Source of the DNA: Cylindrospermum sp. FACHB-282
Lineage (GTDB): Bacteria; Cyanobacteriota; Cyanobacteriia; Cyanobacteriales; Nostocaceae
Assembly: GCF_014697195.1 (NCBI RefSeq)
Contig: NZ_JACJRJ010000009.1
Location: 82,299-146,298 of the forward strand
Reading direction: 5' to 3'
Length of the DNA stretch: 64,000 bases
This document shows, one piece after another, positions 55,354 to 63,938 of this stretch (position 1 is the first letter of the stretch; every line of letters begins with the position of its first letter). Both the position numbers and the translations under genes were made by a program. Below the pieces are notes generated by a model that was not told the DNA's origin, did no database searches, and saw only the letters and a program-made list of their open reading frames with translations.

Positions 55354-55858
55354 AAAACTCGATATTGATTTTCGCTGGTTGATACCAATTCTATATCCAC
55401 CTAGAATTCATAAATTCTACAGCCTTGTAGTTTTGCATAAGTGCTAGGCATCTTCAATAAAGTACAGATATTAGCAATTAAACTCTTGTGGGGTGGGCAT
55501 CTTGCCCGCCCTTATCTATCTTATTTTGATGTAATTAGCTGTAAATGATATGAAAACACAATAGCTAGCTTTTACTTGGTGAAGTCTATTAGTATGTCTA
55601 TATGGGTAGTATCTTACCACTAAATATCGGTTATTTCTGACAATATTGGTTTTTTATTTAGCCTCAATTATTCCTTTTCAAAAGAAATAAAAACCAGTAT
55701 ATTTACAGGCTAATTTTATTAGCTTTCTTAGATAGCAGTCCCTAAATTCAGGCAAATTACCTATCGACATGAAGCTAAATATATGAGTATTATATCAAAA
55801 TCTCATTAATAATAGAGCTAAAACTTCCTAAATTGAGAAGCTATCAAGGAGAAAAATT
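55354..55858. other. intergenic region with hairpin repeat
   Basis: This 505-base spacer has no gene support. It holds the dispersed GTGGGGTGGGCAT hairpin at 55481-55514. The right half is very AT-rich. AAGGAG at 55847-55852 is the ribosome-binding site of the next gene. Confidence 0.4.
55481..55514. repeat. dispersed hairpin repeat (GTGGGGTGGGCAT type), second copy
   Basis: AACTCTTGTGGGGTGGGCAT followed by CTTGCCCGCCCTTA. It differs from the copy at 17607-17640 by one or two bases. Both copies are intergenic. Confidence 0.8.
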
Positions 55859-58800
55859 ATGTCACTATTTGACCAAGATGCTGTTCGTGATTTGAACCGG
55901 ATTGCAGCACAAAAGATTTTTGAAAAAATGCGTATTTTAAGAATGTCATCAGGTGAAAATGCCAAAAGACGTTGGATTTGCGAGCTTCTACAGAATGTAA
56001 ATGATAAGGCTGCAATTGACTTTCCTAATGAGCAAGTTTCGGTTAGTATAAAATTCGATAACAATCGGATATACTTTAGCCATAATTATAGTTATTTCAC
56101 ACTCACAAATGTCAAAGGCTTGATTCGTCAGATTAGTTCAGAGGACAAAGATTGGGGAGAAATAGATAAAACTCAAATTCCCAAAACAATAGGTAGGTTT
56201 GGAACTGGCTTTTTGACAACACACTTATTATCAGAAAAAGTAGAAGTAAGCGGTATTTTCAAAAATGAAGACAATAGCTTTAAAAAAATTAATTTTTACT
56301 TAGATAGAAGTGGGAGACAACTACCCGTAATTATTGAGAGTATTAATCATTCATTCCAGCAGGCTGTCGAGAAATTAGAACTCTCAACTAAAATTGAAAA
56401 CCCAGATTTTACTGATTTTAACACCACATTTGAATACGAGCTCAATGATCAAGGTATAAGCACCGCTGAAACCGGATTAAATGATTTAGAAAATTCGCTT
56501 CCTTATACACTAATTTTTGTTGATAGAATTAATTATTTAAAATTAGCAAGAAATGAAGATGAGATAATTTATGAGAAAAAACAAATTAAAGATTTGACCA
56601 ACGGTATAAAAATCGTTGAGTTTGATAAATCTCAAAACGATCAAGTCGAAAGATTGTATTTTGCTTGTTTGTCAAAAAATTTAACAAGCATAGCAATTCA
56701 ATTTAGCACAATTGGAGAACAAATTTTCATTGAGCCATTTAATGAGAAAACACCAAAACTTTTTCTTGGATTCCCCCTAATTGGAACAGAAGATTTTCAT
56801 TTTCCTGTTATCGTTAATAACCCATTTCTAGAACCTACAGAACCAAGAGATGGCGTCTTTCTGACCGAAATGGAAGAAGAGAATATTTTAAATAATAAAC
56901 GGATAATACAAGAATCTGTTGAGTTGTATTTTATTTTTCTACAATACGCTACAATTAATAATTGGCAAAACCTATATCTATTAGCAAAAACTGATTTACC
57001 TAAAGATAAAGATTGGATCTCAACAGATTGGTATAAAAACCAGATACAAAAAGTTTTGAGAGATGAATTAATGCAAACTGAGATTGTCTATACCGATAAT
57101 CTACAGCAACCAAAAATTAAACTCAAAGATGCCTTATTTCCCTACAGCAAATCAGAAGAAAAAATTTCAACTATCTGGGAATTTGCGAATACATTGTGGA
57201 GTAATCGATTACCAAAAAAAGAACATATTGGATTTTGGTATGCAATCATAGATAGTAATTGGGGGAAAAACTTACGCTACAATTTAAAACAATTTATTAC
57301 TGATATCGCAGGTTTTTCAAATATTAGTGAACTTGCTAATCACACTAATAAATCAGAACAAGAGCTTCTGAATTGGTTAAACAAAATAATTTCATTTGTT
57401 TTGTCTGAAGAACAGGGATTACTAAATGAATTTGCCATTATTCCAAATCAATATGGTAAGTTTCTTAAGCAAGAAGAACTATGGACAGATGATAATATTC
57501 CTGAAGAACTTAAAAATGTTCTAAATATCTTGCAAGAAGATTGGCGTACAAATCTAAAACACAATCAAATTATAAATTGCAAGTTAACTACCACTAAAGG
57601 AATTGAAGATATTGTTCTTCGCATCAATCAAATTATCGAAAAAGACAGCAACGCAAACATAAAAGCTGCTGTTTTGGAACTAATTAGTTGCTTTTCAAGC
57701 GATAATTCGCAAGAAGGTGATGATTTTTGGCAGTTTGCAAAAGATTTTTATCAAACAACACCCGACAAGAAAAAATTGGTAGCTTGGACACCTGCTATTA
57801 GAAAAGAGTCTAATAAATGGTTTATTAATAGCCTTTGTAAAGATATTGAACAAAATCAAAACCTGGCAAACTTGACCAACCATCTTAAGCAAGATGTTTT
57901 GGAATGGTTGCATAGTTTTGTTGTTTTTATTGGCAAACATAAGTTTGAGAACTGTTTCAATGATTATGCTATTCTACCTAACCAAAGAAGCGAATTTGCA
58001 AAAAAACAAAATCTATTTGTAGATAATAGTGTTGACGATACACTTAAAGATATTTTAGAAGAACTAGGTTCTGATTGCCGAAGTGTATTGCTAGTAACTG
58101 AAATTGAACTTGATATTGAGGGTAAAATTTATACCTCGAAAAAAGTAGCAAGCGACATCAGCGAAATAGTAGAGAGAATCTTGAAGAATGAAGGTATAGA
58201 GCCAAGACAGGAAAAGAATAAGCGGGTTTTTGCTAAACTCTTACTGTGGTTTCACGAAAATGAGAAGTTAGCAAAAGATATTTTTGGTACTTTATATGAA
58301 AAACGTTATCGACTGAGAAGTGATGAAGAGATTATTGAAGATATTAAATTCCGACAAGCCATTAGCAATAATAAAAATGGCTACACCGAAGAAGAAGTAC
58401 TCGAATTAATAAATACGCCAAAAGAAGAATGGCAAGAATTTCAAAAATCGAAGGAGAGTCGAGAGAAAGACATAGAAATAGAAATTGAAGAGTTAACTGC
58501 TCTAGAAAACCCCCAAGATATATTAACAATGTTGGGTATTTATTCACTGGAAGGACTTGAGCAAGCTAAGTATAGCTTGGTAGGGACAAAATTCAGTGAA
58601 ATATTACACCGCATTCCTACTAATTCGCTAGAAGCATTTGAGCGTGTACATTCAATGATTCAACGTGCTAAGGAGAATATAAAATTCTACTTAAGTAGTA
58701 AGGATGATTATAATTGTGAAAATTGGTATGAAGAGAATTTTACTGTAATCGCAGGTATAACAAAGAAAGATAGACCAATAAAAATTGTAGTTAGACCCTC

Positions 58801-58954
58801 AGATGGAAGACAAGTGATAATTTTCTATCCATCTGAGTTTGACGCATTAGAAAGCCCTGATACAGAACTCTGGATTGACAATAACATAACCCAAGAAATA
58901 TTAACTCTCGGAAAAGTTCTGAAAAAGATGCGAATATATCGGATACTCTTGTAA
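55859..58954 (+). CDS. GHKL-type (sacsin-like) ATPase, candidate defence protein
   Basis: The 1031-residue product has an N-terminal HSP90/GHKL-like ATPase fold. The N-box lies at Glu42-Asn46 (ICELLQNVNDKA), and the glycine loop is GRFGTGFLTTHLLS at 112-125. The intervening DxG position reads FSHNYSYF (residues 73-80), so the usual Gly is Tyr77 and nucleotide binding may be altered. This pattern resembles the sacsin-like ATPase proteins common in mobile and defence regions. The middle 600 residues are helical and unrecognised. The end (FTVIAGITKKDRPIKIVVRP, DGRQVIIFYPSEFDALES) is a compact domain. The gene is AT-rich without HIP1 sites, suggesting recent transfer. A nuclease-like gene follows. 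Confidence 0.72.
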   Translation: MSLFDQDAVRDLNRIAAQKIFEKMRILRMSSGENAKRRWICELLQNVNDKAAIDFPNEQVSVSIKFDNNRIYFSHNYSYFTLTNVKGLIRQISSEDKDWGEIDKTQIPKTIGRFGTGFLTTHLLSEKVEVSGIFKNEDNSFKKINFYLDRSGRQLPVIIESINHSFQQAVEKLELSTKIENPDFTDFNTTFEYELNDQGISTAETGLNDLENSLPYTLIFVDRINYLKLARNEDEIIYEKKQIKDLTNGIKIVEFDKSQNDQVERLYFACLSKNLTSIAIQFSTIGEQIFIEPFNEKTPKLFLGFPLIGTEDFHFPVIVNNPFLEPTEPRDGVFLTEMEEENILNNKRIIQESVELYFIFLQYATINNWQNLYLLAKTDLPKDKDWISTDWYKNQIQKVLRDELMQTEIVYTDNLQQPKIKLKDALFPYSKSEEKISTIWEFANTLWSNRLPKKEHIGFWYAIIDSNWGKNLRYNLKQFITDIAGFSNISELANHTNKSEQELLNWLNKIISFVLSEEQGLLNEFAIIPNQYGKFLKQEELWTDDNIPEELKNVLNILQEDWRTNLKHNQIINCKLTTTKGIEDIVLRINQIIEKDSNANIKAAVLELISCFSSDNSQEGDDFWQFAKDFYQTTPDKKKLVAWTPAIRKESNKWFINSLCKDIEQNQNLANLTNHLKQDVLEWLHSFVVFIGKHKFENCFNDYAILPNQRSEFAKKQNLFVDNSVDDTLKDILEELGSDCRSVLLVTEIELDIEGKIYTSKKVASDISEIVERILKNEGIEPRQEKNKRVFAKLLLWFHENEKLAKDIFGTLYEKRYRLRSDEEIIEDIKFRQAISNNKNGYTEEEVLELINTPKEEWQEFQKSKESREKDIEIEIEELTALENPQDILTMLGIYSLEGLEQAKYSLVGTKFSEILHRIPTNSLEAFERVHSMIQRAKENIKFYLSSKDDYNCENWYEENFTVIAGITKKDRPIKIVVRPSDGRQVIIFYPSEFDALESPDTELWIDNNITQEILTLGKVLKKMRIYRILL

Positions 58955-58963
58955 TCTGGTCAT

Positions 58964-58990
58964 ACCTGGTTTAGAGTTGTTAACCAGGTT
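58964..58990 (+). terminator. rho-independent-type terminator after the ATPase gene
   Basis: ACCTGGTT (58964-58971) and AACCAGGT (58982-58989) form an 8-bp stem with a 10-base loop, ten bases after the stop codon, followed by a TTAAT run. It is a fair intrinsic terminator. A separate 20-base hairpin repeat follows at 59005-59024. Confidence 0.65.
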
Positions 58991-59004
58991 TAATCTACCT
59001 TGAG

Positions 59005-59024
59005 GTGAGGGCTTTAGCCCTCAC
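59005..59024. repeat. 20-base hairpin repeat
   Basis: GTGAGGGCTTTAGCCCTCAC is an 8-bp stem with loop TTTA, in the same style as AAGGACTTTAGTCCTT at 20796-20811. Both are flanked by a GCTTGTAGT or ACTACAAGC word, so they belong to one dispersed repeat family. Confidence 0.7.
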
Positions 59025-59262
59025 TACAAGCCATTAATTATTTACATTGCTCTACTTAGCACTACACCATCAGCATTAAGTTTTAAGGGCAGGGATTCAG
59101 TTATAATAGAAATAGTCATAGTATTTACAAAATAAAAAGAAGATATAGCGCTCTTAAATAGTATCAGATTACTTTGATGATTAAAAAAATAAATTTATCC
59201 AAAATCAAACAAGTTAGCAAATGATTCAATTTAAATTGATTGCTTATTTTGAGGTGAATTAA

Positions 59263-59865
59263 GTGGCTTACAGTGATTTTAAATTAAACACAATTATTAA
59301 GGATTTTGGATTATCAATTAATGAAAAATCAGGACTATTTGCAGATATAGAGGAGGAACAATGTAGTGATTTGCTAGTAACAATCCTCAAAGAAAATATT
59401 GATTTAGCGGTTGCAATTAATACAGAAAAAGCCCGTTCCGAAATGATCATCAGTCCTATTTTACTAGAAATAAGACGCAAATTTAATTGTGAAATCAGTT
59501 TATTTTCTGGGGTAGATTTCAGCGTTGATACCCAAAAGGGTTTAAATGGATTTTGTGACTTTATTATTAGCCTTTCTAAGGAACAACTTTTTGTTCGCGC
59601 ACCTGTGATTACGCTGGTAGAATCAAAAAATGAAAATTTGAAATCTGGTTTAGGACAATGTGTAGCTGAGATGATTGCTGCTCAAGTTTTTAATGAACAG
59701 CAAGGTAATTTAATCAAGACAATCTATGGTGTTATAACTATCGGTACTATTTGGCAGTTTTTAAAATTAGAAGATAAAATTGTTTATATTGATTTGAGTG
59801 AATATTATATTAGAGACATCAAGAAAATTTTAGGCATCTTATCAAGTGCGATTAGACAACAGTAG
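59263..59865 (+). CDS. PD-(D/E)XK nuclease-like protein
   Basis: The 200-residue product starts with GTG, with GAGGTG 8 bases ahead. Its acidic pattern fits a PD-(D/E)XK nuclease. Glu60 lies in [17 protein letters not shown], Asp99 in GFCDFIIS, Glu120-Ser-Lys122 in ITLVESKNE, and Gln132 in [13 protein letters not shown]. The last motif ((E)xQ after the ExK) is common in restriction-type PD-(D/E)XK folds. The gene is on the same strand as the large ATPase, 300 bases downstream with a terminator-like hairpin between them. They may therefore be separate units rather than one operon. Related proteins occur widely in cyanobacteria with unknown role. Confidence 0.7.
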   Translation: MAYSDFKLNTIIKDFGLSINEKSGLFADIEEEQCSDLLVTILKENIDLAVAINTEKARSEMIISPILLEIRRKFNCEISLFSGVDFSVDTQKGLNGFCDFIISLSKEQLFVRAPVITLVESKNENLKSGLGQCVAEMIAAQVFNEQQGNLIKTIYGVITIGTIWQFLKLEDKIVYIDLSEYYIRDIKKILGILSSAIRQQ

Positions 59866-59950
59866 ATAAAATATTTTGTTACGGGTTGCATTTACAGGTT
59901 AAATTAGTTTAATGGGAAACCAAAAACCTCACCAGCGAGGTACATAAAAG

Positions 59951-60058
59951 ATGGTACACAGCTTTACATTCCCACAAGAAATAATTGACAGCATTCAGGA
60001 AAGGATAGAATTTATCGAAACTGTTTTAAACTTATCAAATGTTCCATTTGCATTTTAG
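59951..60058 (+). CDS. possible small protein (35 residues)
   Basis: An ATG at 59951 opens MVHSFTFPQEIIDSIQERIE followed by FIETVLNLSNVPFAF and TAG. Codon use is unremarkable, and I recognise no family. It may be a genuine peptide, the remaining N-terminus of a larger lost gene, or chance. It lies between the nuclease-like gene and the cca-derived fragment. Confidence 0.25.
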   Translation: MVHSFTFPQEIIDSIQERIEFIETVLNLSNVPFAF

Positions 60059-60558
60059 TCCCCAATCCTTTCCCGATTTGATTTGATAATTAATGCGATT
60101 CCGGCAAACTTTCTCTAGCTTCCTCCAGTGTTCTCTCCTGGAACAGGAAAAAATGGGATCAGGGCTTAACCCTGATCATAGGATTAAATATCCCACCTTC
60201 GCCAATGGTGGGCACACTGCTGACGGAGATTGCTGTAGCGCAGGTTAAGGGGAAAATTGGGACAGTTGAAGATGCGGCGCTCACACCCAGCTTTCTCTGG
60301 GCTATATCGCCCTTAAGTTGACACCAATGAGCATTGCTGTGCCCCTACCGCGGATTGGATACAAAGGAGAAGCGCTATATATCAATCAGTGCGGTGGGTT
60401 GCTTCACGCACTAATGATGCATCAGGGGACGCATCCTACATAAATAGCTTTCTGCTTTTCCCCACCCTCAACAACCAACCACCAGAGAAAGTGCCAAAAT
60501 TGAATAGTTTTATCACCGCCACCGGACGCGGGAATTGAGATCAGCAAAACAGAAAATT
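60059..60558. other. spacer with an eroded gene fragment
   Basis: Apart from the cca-derived fragment at 60172-60276, no gene is visible. GATCAGGGCTTAACCCTGATC at 60157-60177 is a palindrome that touches the start of the fragment. The stretch 60277-60558 contains only unfamiliar sequence up to trpS. Confidence 0.4.
60172..60276 (+). pseudogene. divergent fragment of cca 3' end
   Basis: These 105 bases match cca positions 53554-53658 with about 12 differences. In the cca frame it reads LIIGLNIPPSPMVGTLLTEI followed by AVAQVKGKIGTVEDA, with no stop. Most differences are third-codon changes that keep the amino acid (7 or 8 silent, 4 replacing). The match ends exactly inside the HIP1 site of the cca copy (GATGCG|ATCGC). 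It is therefore a remnant of a second, formerly functional cca 3' end and not a recent local copy. Confidence 0.85.
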
Positions 60559-61566
60559 ATGGGAAAGCAGCGCGTTCTGTCAGGAGTTCAACCAACTGGT
60601 AATCTGCACTTGGGCAATTACTTAGGGGCAATTCGTAACTGGGTAGAAATTCAAGACCAGTACGATAATTTCTTTTGTGTGGTAGATTTACACGCCATCA
60701 CTGTACCGCACAATCCCGCAACCCTAGCGGCAGATACTTACAAAATCGCTGCTCTTTATCTAGCCTGCGGCATTGATTTAAACCACTCCAGCATCTTTGT
60801 GCAATCCCACGTCTGGGCGCACAGCGAACTCACTTGGTTACTCAACTGCATCACACCCCTTAACTGGCTGCAAGACATGATCCAGTTTAAAGAAAAGGCA
60901 GTTAAACAGGGCGAAAATGTCAGTGTCGGTTTGTTAGACTATCCAGTGCTGATGGCGGCGGATATTTTGCTTTACCAAGCTGATAAAGTGCCTGTGGGAG
61001 AAGACCAAAAGCAACATTTGGAATTAACGCGGGATATTGTCAACAGGTTTAATCACCAATTTGCTAAAGATGCGTCGGTGCTAAAGTTACCAGACCCCTT
61101 GATTCGCAAAGAAGGTGCAAGGGTGATGAGTTTGACGGATGGAACCAGGAAAATGTCTAAGTCTGATCCTTCGGAGTTAAGCCGGATTAATGTTTTAGAT
61201 CCACCTGATCAAATTACGAAGAAGATTAAACGCTGTAAAACTGATTTGGTGCGGGGTTTAACTTTTGATGATCCAGAACGCCCAGAGTGTCATAACTTGT
61301 TAACGCTGTATACCTTGCTGGCTGGGAAGACTAAAGAAGAGGTAGCAGTTGAGTGTCAAGATATGGGCTGGGGACAATTCAAACCTTTGTTGACAGAAAC
61401 AGCAATTAATGCTTTGAAACCAATTCAAGACAAATATCAGGAAGTAATGGAGGATCAAGGCTATCTAGAGTCTGTGTTGCGGGATGGGAGAGAGAAAGCC
61501 CAGGCGATCGCATCCTCTACTCTAGCAGATGTCAAAGCCGCCTTGGGATTCTCTGTACCTGTCTAA
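60559..61566 (+). CDS. trpS: tryptophanyl-tRNA synthetase
   Basis: TrpS charges tRNA-Trp. From the ATG at 60559 the product is 335 residues, the usual length for the bacterial class I enzyme. It has QPTGNLHLGNYLGAIRNW (HIGH-type motif) at the start, QADKVPVGEDQKQHLELTRD, and MSLTDGTRKMSKSDPSE (KMSKS). The upstream ATG at 60535 would add 8 residues and is less typical. It precedes metF on the same strand by 60 bases. Confidence 0.95.
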   Translation: MGKQRVLSGVQPTGNLHLGNYLGAIRNWVEIQDQYDNFFCVVDLHAITVPHNPATLAADTYKIAALYLACGIDLNHSSIFVQSHVWAHSELTWLLNCITPLNWLQDMIQFKEKAVKQGENVSVGLLDYPVLMAADILLYQADKVPVGEDQKQHLELTRDIVNRFNHQFAKDASVLKLPDPLIRKEGARVMSLTDGTRKMSKSDPSELSRINVLDPPDQITKKIKRCKTDLVRGLTFDDPERPECHNLLTLYTLLAGKTKEEVAVECQDMGWGQFKPLLTETAINALKPIQDKYQEVMEDQGYLESVLRDGREKAQAIASSTLADVKAALGFSVPV

Positions 61567-61626
61567 GGTTTTCGCTTTTGGGTGTAATATGTTTTACCCT
61601 ATTAGAAAACCGAAAACCTGAATGTT

Positions 61627-62544
61627 ATGCCTCCTGATACCCACAGCATCCCAGTATTGAATACCTTCCGTAGTGCTGCCCTAGCAGGTGAATTTTTAGT
61701 TACCGCTGAGGTTGCACCACCCAAGGGGGGAGATCCCACCCACATGATTAAAATGGCAGCGACTCTTAAGGGAAGGGTTCATGCTGTCAATGTTACTGAT
61801 GGTAGCCGTGCAGTATTGCGGATGTCTTCGTTGGTAGCGTCGGCGATTTTGTTGCAAAATGGAATTGAGCCGGTTTGTCAGATGGCGTGCCGCGATCGCA
61901 ACCGGATTGGTTTACAAGCTGACTTAATGGGCGCTCATGCTTTGGGTATCAGGAACATTTTAGCCTTGACAGGCGACCCAGTGAAAGCAGGCGATCACCC
62001 AGAAGCCAAAGCTGTATTTGACTTGGAAGCGGTGCGTCTGCTACAACTGATTCAGAAAATGAATCAGGGTGTTGATTCCCATGAAAAACCCCTAACTGAT
62101 GGGACGCTAGACTTATTTGCAGGTGCAGCGGTAGATCCGCAATGCAAAAGTTGGTCAGGTTTGCAAAGTCGCTTTGAGCGTAAAATAGAAGCAGGAGCGC
62201 AATTTTTTCAAAGTCAATTAATTACTGATTTTGAAATCCTAGAAAAGTTCATGGATAAAATTGCTGCTAGTTATAAAAAACCGATTTTGGCAGGAATTTT
62301 TCTGTTGAAATCTGCAAAGAATGCTCAATTTATTAATCGAGCCGTTCCCGGTGTGAATATTCCCCAACACATTATTGATAGATTAGCAAAAGCAAAAGAC
62401 CCCCTAGAAGAAGGAATGCAGATTGCAGCAGAGCAAGTGCAGATAGCGCGACAATTGTGTCAAGGTGTCCACATGATGGCCGTGAAGCGAGAAGATTTGA
62501 TTGCACCCATCTTAGATTTAGCAGGGGTGGAGAAGATTAGTTAG
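61627..62544 (+). CDS. metF: methylenetetrahydrofolate reductase
   Basis: The 305-residue product is an FAD-dependent TIM-barrel reductase that makes 5-methyltetrahydrofolate for methionine synthesis. Motifs are LVTAEVAPPKGGDPTHMIKM near the start (the catalytic Glu), VNVTDGSRAVLRMSSL, CQMACRDRNRIGLQADLMGA and NILALTGDP, and GIFLLKSAKNAQFINRAVPG near the end. It closely follows trpS; the two are unrelated in pathway but probably share transcription. An intrinsic terminator follows it. Confidence 0.88.
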   Translation: MPPDTHSIPVLNTFRSAALAGEFLVTAEVAPPKGGDPTHMIKMAATLKGRVHAVNVTDGSRAVLRMSSLVASAILLQNGIEPVCQMACRDRNRIGLQADLMGAHALGIRNILALTGDPVKAGDHPEAKAVFDLEAVRLLQLIQKMNQGVDSHEKPLTDGTLDLFAGAAVDPQCKSWSGLQSRFERKIEAGAQFFQSQLITDFEILEKFMDKIAASYKKPILAGIFLLKSAKNAQFINRAVPGVNIPQHIIDRLAKAKDPLEEGMQIAAEQVQIARQLCQGVHMMAVKREDLIAPILDLAGVEKIS

Positions 62545-62581
62545 GAGAACTCAGAATCAACATAGTTAAATACTTTTGACT

Positions 62582-62609
62582 AAAGCAGCTGGTTAATTCT
62601 GGCTGCTTT
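62582..62609 (+). terminator. intrinsic terminator after metF
   Basis: AAAGCAGC (62582-62589) and GCTGCTTT (62602-62609) form an 8-bp stem with a 12-base loop, followed by GGTGTTT. It lies 38 bases after the metF stop and is the end of the trpS-metF transcript. Confidence 0.75.
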
Positions 62610-62802
62610 GGTGTTTATGAATGTTGTAAGCACAATTCTCACTCAATGCATGATGACAATATTTCTGGGTGCAGAAAACACCAGAGAAAAAATTGAGGCT
62701 TCAAAAGCCCTGCTATATAAGCTTTTCAGGATTTATTCTCCCAGCCCTTGGATTTATAACTAGATTTAGCTAACCTCAGTACAGAAGTTAAGAGGTAATC
62801 CA

Positions 62803-63363
62803 ATGACAGACCAAAAATTTAATCGTCTCTCAATTCTGGAAAAATGTAAAGAACTTGATCCAGGTCTGTACAACGCAATTCAGGTAATACAGGCTCCCTT
62901 CCTTCCAGCAAAAAGAAATAACCAATTCCTAGCTACAGGACAAAATATATTATTAGAAGCTCTTGAATACAATTGGCAGATAATAGCTTGCTGGATAATA
63001 TGTTTGCAAACAGGCAAGAAGTTGAACCCAAAAAACTCGACTTACAACCTTCCAGAATTTGAAGATCGTGAAACGTGGGCGCAAGTCTTAAATGCTCAAC
63101 TTAAATTGTGCGCTGGTGTGCAAGAATTCAAACCTAATCATAAAAAATATCCGACACATTATGAGCGGTGGATAGCTTGTATGCAGGAAATCAGGGAATG
63201 GCAAGTTAAGTCAATTATTGAATGTCCAACACGGCAACCTTATCCTGTATATCTTATAGTCCGTGATTGTGAGAGAAAGATGTATTGGAAAAATGCTACA
63301 GAATACCTTACAAAACACCCCAATCAAAAGACACGTATGTCTTTTCTGATGAAGATGAAATGA
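62803..63363 (+). CDS. protein of unknown function
   Basis: I do not recognise the 186-residue product. It is soluble, with a Trp/Cys-rich segment (YNWQIIACWIICLQTGKKLN) and NPKNSTYNLPEFEDRETWAQ. The C-terminal half contains KKYPTHYERWIACMQEI and basic residues up to the end (KTRMSFLMKMK). AGAGGTAA precedes the ATG. No operon partner; the UPF0175 pair begins 127 bases downstream. Confidence 0.6.
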   Translation: MTDQKFNRLSILEKCKELDPGLYNAIQVIQAPFLPAKRNNQFLATGQNILLEALEYNWQIIACWIICLQTGKKLNPKNSTYNLPEFEDRETWAQVLNAQLKLCAGVQEFKPNHKKYPTHYERWIACMQEIREWQVKSIIECPTRQPYPVYLIVRDCERKMYWKNATEYLTKHPNQKTRMSFLMKMK

Positions 63364-63490
63364 CCCTTGAAGCAATACAAATTGTCAGATGGCTAATACT
63401 TTCCTAAGCTTAGTTGATTGGTAAGTTCTAAAATCAACTGACGGCTGTTAAACTAAATTTGAGGATAGGCTTTTACACTAGATAACCTTT

Positions 63491-63742
63491 ATGACTACCG
63501 TTACCTTAGAACTACCTGAAGAAATATTCTCAGCCTTGCGTCTTTCACCTAATGAATTTGTCCGTGAATTGCGTCTTGCTGCGGCTATTTACTGGTATGG
63601 ACGTGGTGAAATTTCCCAAGAAAAAGCAGCTAATATCGCAGGTTTAGACCGAACAGATTTTCTACTTGCTCTTTCCCGTGAACAAGTTGATGCCTTTACT
63701 GTAGATTTTGAAGACTTACAACGGGAATTAGAACGTGGCTGA
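63491..63742 (+). CDS. UPF0175 family antitoxin-like protein
   Basis: The 83-residue product (MTTVTLELPEEIFSALRLSP, then LAAAIYWYGRGEISQEKAAN and IAGLDRTDFLLAL) is a UPF0175 protein. It has a winged-HTH-like middle and is usually found before a DUF3368 PIN-like protein. It overlaps that gene by 8 bases, so the pair forms a toxin-antitoxin-like operon. Antitoxin function for the family is inferred from this recurring arrangement. Confidence 0.9.
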   Translation: MTTVTLELPEEIFSALRLSPNEFVRELRLAAAIYWYGRGEISQEKAANIAGLDRTDFLLALSREQVDAFTVDFEDLQRELERG

Positions 63743-63938
63743 ATCACCTGTAATTAATGCTTCACCCCTGATTTTTTTATCCAGAGGTGGTTTACTAGAT
63801 TTATTGCAATTATTAGGTGATGAGGTTCTAGTCCCATCAGCAGTAGCTCTAGAAATTCAGCAAAGAGGAGCAGAAGACCCCACTGTTTTAGCTTATCCGA
63901 CAGAAGCCCCACGCCTCACTCTTAGGAGCGTGGGATGA
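63735..63938 (+). pseudogene. DUF3368 (PIN-like) gene, truncated by a hairpin element
   Basis: The frame begins with GTG and MAESPVINASPLIFLSRGGL, a DUF3368 start with the first Asp/Asn position, followed by LLQLLGDEVLVPSAVALEIQ and DPTVLAYPT. The family protein normally has about 150 residues; this one stops after 67. The last dozen codons (TEAPRLTLRSVG) are the translation of an IS605-like end hairpin that interrupts the gene at about 63902. The rest of the toxin, if present, lies outside the window. Confidence 0.75.

Noticed and set aside
61566..61619. Riboswitch or attenuator between trpS and metF
   Set aside because: AGGTTTTCG and CGAAAACCT can pair over a 36-base loop, but there is no known riboswitch consensus and the pairing is weak, so I did not annotate it.
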